48,217 nt of DNA from Pelomyxa schiedti (Eukaryota; Evosea; Pelobiontida; Pelomyxidae): contig JAHLWZ010000146.1 of the NCBI GenBank assembly GCA_020536535.1, positions 656-48,872 of the forward strand, written 5' to 3'. Position 1 is the stretch's first letter, and each line of letters starts with the position of its first letter. The notes under the pieces were generated by a model. The model saw only the letters and a list, made by a program, of their open reading frames with translations, did no database searches and was not told the DNA's origin. This document shows positions 45,622 through 48,217 of the stretch, piece by piece. A program made the translations under genes and the position numbers.

Positions 45622-47744
45622 TTACAAAACACCAAAGGTTGGTGGTAACAAGAAGTTCAGACAAGACACCACCCTCATAATTCTGAAGGGGTTGGAATCC
45701 GGCAAATTGTAAATGTGAGGTGGCTTGCTCGTCAGAGGCCCCCAGCCCGGCGCCCATTCCCACGGCAGCCCACAGCCACTCGCGCCGAGCACGAGAGGCA
45801 CAGTGCAATTCAGGTCGGGGCGGCCGCGGCTTCCCGCGCCGGGCACCGCGGCGAGAGGGGTCATTGTGGGACGGGGGTCCGGCGAGAACTCGAAGGCCAG
45901 GGTGTCTGGGCTCGGGGATTTGTGGCCTGGAAGGAAGCAGGGTCCGCTCTGGGTGGCCATGGCCGTCTGAATGGTGGTGACCGTGACCTGGTTCTGGTTC
46001 TCTTTCTCTCCCGGGGTGCATTTCCACACACCCTCTGCGGTGCTGCGGGTGGAATAGTCCTGTGGGGGGGGATGTGTTGTTGTGAGTGTGTATGGTGGGG
46101 GTGAGAGGTGGGGGTGGGCGGAGGCAGGTTAGAAATTGTGGGTATGTTATTATGATCAGATAGATAGGGAGGGGAAGGGAGGAAGGGGTAAAGTTACGTT
46201 GTTGCGGCTTGATGTGATGGAGGAGAAATCTATTCGGCATGTGCCGTCTGCCCTCAGAGTAAGTGTAATACCCCAATCTGCACATGCCGTCAGCAACTCG
46301 GGTGCTGGTGTAGGGGGGGGAGGAAACCTGTGCTCCTGGACCACGACGGATCCTTGGAGAAATAACCAAACTGCAGGCTGTTCTTCTCAGAAAATAAGGA
46401 TCGTAGTCCAGCTGGGTAGTCGGTGCTCATAGGCACTGCTGACAAAAGCAGTACAGAAAGGTGCTCGCAAATTACAGGATAGCTCAGTGCATGATGTAGC
46501 AGTTGGGTAGGAAGATCAAGAAGCAAGCCAAGTCCTCGTGAAATGATTTTCTTTTTTTCAGTATACCCGAGGTCATTATTTGCCTGTAGATAAGTGATAC
46601 TGTACTCACTGCGGTGGTGGGAAACCTTGACAAAATTCCTCATGACATGAGGGTCTGGGACACTCAAGGTTTTTAGAATAGCCTCTAGTTTCGAGTTGAA
46701 TGCTGTGACTGAATTTTTTCAGTTTCATCAATTATTCAAGAAATGGAATACCTACAACGTGGTATTGGCTTTCATCTGTCCTGTCGCTAGAATAGACGAG
46801 GGTGTATTGCCCAGGTGTAACTTCACTGATAAATGGCAGAGAATCCATCTTGACTGTTTTTTTGATTGAACCATCTCTCGAATGCAAGATAAACGGAATT
46901 TCTTCGAAGTCACAGCACACATATAACTTGTTTAGCTCCTCAGGAACATAGAAAGGGATTTCGCGGTCTGAAGTGCTTGATGGAGAAAATGGCCTGAATT
47001 CATCAGCAACAGTTGAGAAAAGTTGGCTGAAATTCTAAAAACGGTTGGAACAAGCAATGGTGGGAAGGGAATAAGGGCAAAATCACAGGAACACTAGGAA
47101 CAAGGGCAGAGAGTATTTGTGCACAAAGTGTATGAGCCTGATCCCGCAAAGGAGAGCACACACAAGAAGGTGGTTGGGGATTATACAAAACAGCTGCCAC
47201 TGGTAAGTGAACTTCTCTACTTTTTCTTTTTACGGAAAGTAACTCAGTGTAAAGTCTAATAACCTGAAAGAAAAAGATATCAGCGCAGTACTCTCCATAT
47301 ATCAAGGAATATAATCCGAACCCCCCAATAAATTGCAACACACACCACAAACACCAATTCGCATGGAAGGAATCAAGGAGGGAGGGGCCCACTCACATCG
47401 GCCCACTGCAGGAACCCAGCCAATTCCACTATTCGGCAGCAGATGTCGCGGGGCAGGGCCGGCCTCGCCCCCTGCAGCAGCGCCTCCACCCTTGCGTCTC
47501 CCTCCCTCCCGCCCCCCTCCGTGTCGGCTCGCGCTCCTCCCGCCCCTTGCTCCTGGTAGGCGTCGCAGCCGCCGCCGCCGTCGAGGGCCTGGGCGTGCAT
47601 AGACAAGAAAGTCCAGGCGGCACTCAGGGCCTCGTCGGGGTAGCGGCATGCTGGCGCCTGCTCCCCCCCGCCGTGTTGCAGAGGAGGAGGAGGCACCACC
47701 GACGACCCCGTCCCCCCGCCACGGCTACTACCGCTCCCGCCCAT
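45622..47744 (-). CDS. Uncharacterised multi-exon protein
   Basis: First exon 47744-47397: a Gly/Ala-rich start, then LSAAWTFLSMHAQALDG and an F-box-like helix LPRDICCRIVELAGFLQW at the exon end. The next exon starts at 47263 after TTTCTTTCAG (VIRLYTELLSVKRKSREVHL, SPLRDQAHTLCAQILS). Then come ADEFRPFSPSSTSDREIPF, FEEIPFILHSRDGSIKKTV, EVTPGQYTLVYSSDRTDES, DPHVMRNFVKVSHHRSEYS, LLLDLPTQLLHHALSYPVIC, WGITLTLRADGTCRIDF, and a last exon from about 46055 (VWKCTPGEKENQNQVTVT) to the stop at 45622. I recognise no family. The GC-rich first exon and last exon contrast with the AT-richer middle. The last-exon frame is the least certain because a second long frame overlaps it. Confidence 0.5.
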
Positions 47745-47884
47745 TCGTGTAAGACTTCCTACACGTATCTGATAGTGGTATTCGTTTAAAATAACGGCCA
47801 GCCCCTGGTCCTATTAAATACTTCTCACTTATTTCTTCTCCTGGTTGGAACCAAAGGAACAAAGTAAACTTCTACCTTCAACAA

Positions 47885-48128
47885 TTACGCTCCAACATCA
47901 GAACAGTCCGAGAAGTAGAAGAGAACCAGATTATGGATTCCACTGGTCTGTAGTCCACACATACAGTTCCCCCCCTCTTGTGTTGACTGGATGGCTGAGA
48001 GGTAGGTAGTATCTAAAAACGGAGTTGTTGTCAGTGGGCATTCACTGTTACAGATTTTCAGAAGGTTTTCTTTTGCACAAAATAGAATCTCCAATCCACA
48101 ATATATCCAATCCAAATCCAAAGGGTAC
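47885..48128 (-). CDS. 3' exon of a gene entering from the right edge
   Basis: After a CGCACAAG acceptor at 48129-48136 the frame YPLDLDWIYCGLEILFC, ENLLKICNSECPLTT, TYLSAIQSTQEGGNCMCG runs to a TAA at 47887-47885. Composition is protein-like, it is on the minus strand, and upstream exons lie outside the window. No family is recognised. Confidence 0.4.
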
Positions 48129-48217
48129 CTTGTGCGAAATTGAGGGGTTAATTAATTGGGAAGCACCACACACCTTGTTTTGTGGGTCAATGAAATGATG
48201 TAATATCTCAGGGTTAA

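Noticed and set aside
45608-46369. 253-codon minus-strand frame
   Set aside because: Overlaps the better-supported frame of the uncharacterised gene in another phase; His/Pro/Arg-rich text without structure. Some of it lies in a clear intron.
47302-47649. Alternative frames over the first exon of the 45622-47744 gene
   Set aside because: Arg/Gly/Pro-rich products of GC-rich sequence; only the frame with LPRDICCRIVELAGF has helical, F-box-like content.

Overview
This is a compact, intron-dense nuclear segment of a eukaryote, most likely a unicellular or simple lineage outside plants and fungi. Genes are packed tail to tail and head to head with gaps of tens to a few hundred bases. Introns are short (about 30-100 nt) with GT...AG ends, occasional GC...AG ends, and CTAA(T/C)-like branch points. 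A vault-type PARP4 (BRCT-PARP-VIT-VWA), a Rho GTPase with a CAAX box, a GCN2 kinase, TFIIA and an 11/31K-type minor-spliceosome protein argue for an amoebozoan- or holozoan-like organism; the sequence alone does not settle the lineage.

Left part (1-9.2 kb): fragments of uncertain genes, including a coiled-coil exon resembling nucleoporin p58/p45. These are followed by a minus-strand gene (2315-6034) encoding an unusual fusion of C2H2-like zinc fingers, an SF2 DECH helicase module, a Walker A motif placed C-terminal to the helicase core, and an Rrp8-like methyltransferase. About 1.9 kb of gene-poor sequence with degenerate coding remnants follows, then TFIIA-gamma with a long N-terminal extension.

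Centre (9.4-31 kb): GCN2 (9434-16791), ZCRB1 (17237-18183) and two uncharacterised minus-strand genes stacked 17 and 7 nt upstream of it. Next come eIF2-gamma (19362-21072), a degenerate kinase-like/coiled-coil/tail-anchored protein (21445-24534), an acid-ceramidase/NAAA-type amidase, a membrane-anchored SDR, an F-box-like helical protein and a Rho GTPase. GCN2 phosphorylates eIF2, so the eIF2-gamma subunit and the kinase that regulates its complex lie within 3 kb of each other, though nothing shows that this is more than chance.

Right part (31-48 kb): PARP4 whose C-terminus continues in frame into a predicted USP/USPL1-like cysteine peptidase (31124-38647), a DHX15/Prp43 DEAH helicase, a secreted BNR/Ycf48-like protein, glycine cleavage T-protein, an uncharacterised gene and the 3' exon of a gene entering from the right edge.

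Two 100-N scaffold gaps are each bordered by an exact 121-bp direct duplication. Removing one copy plus the Ns (221 nt) restores the reading frame in both affected genes, so these are assembly artefacts and not biology. I see no rRNA, tRNA or CRISPR in the window. Exon boundaries below were derived by eye from frame, splice signals and family alignment from memory.
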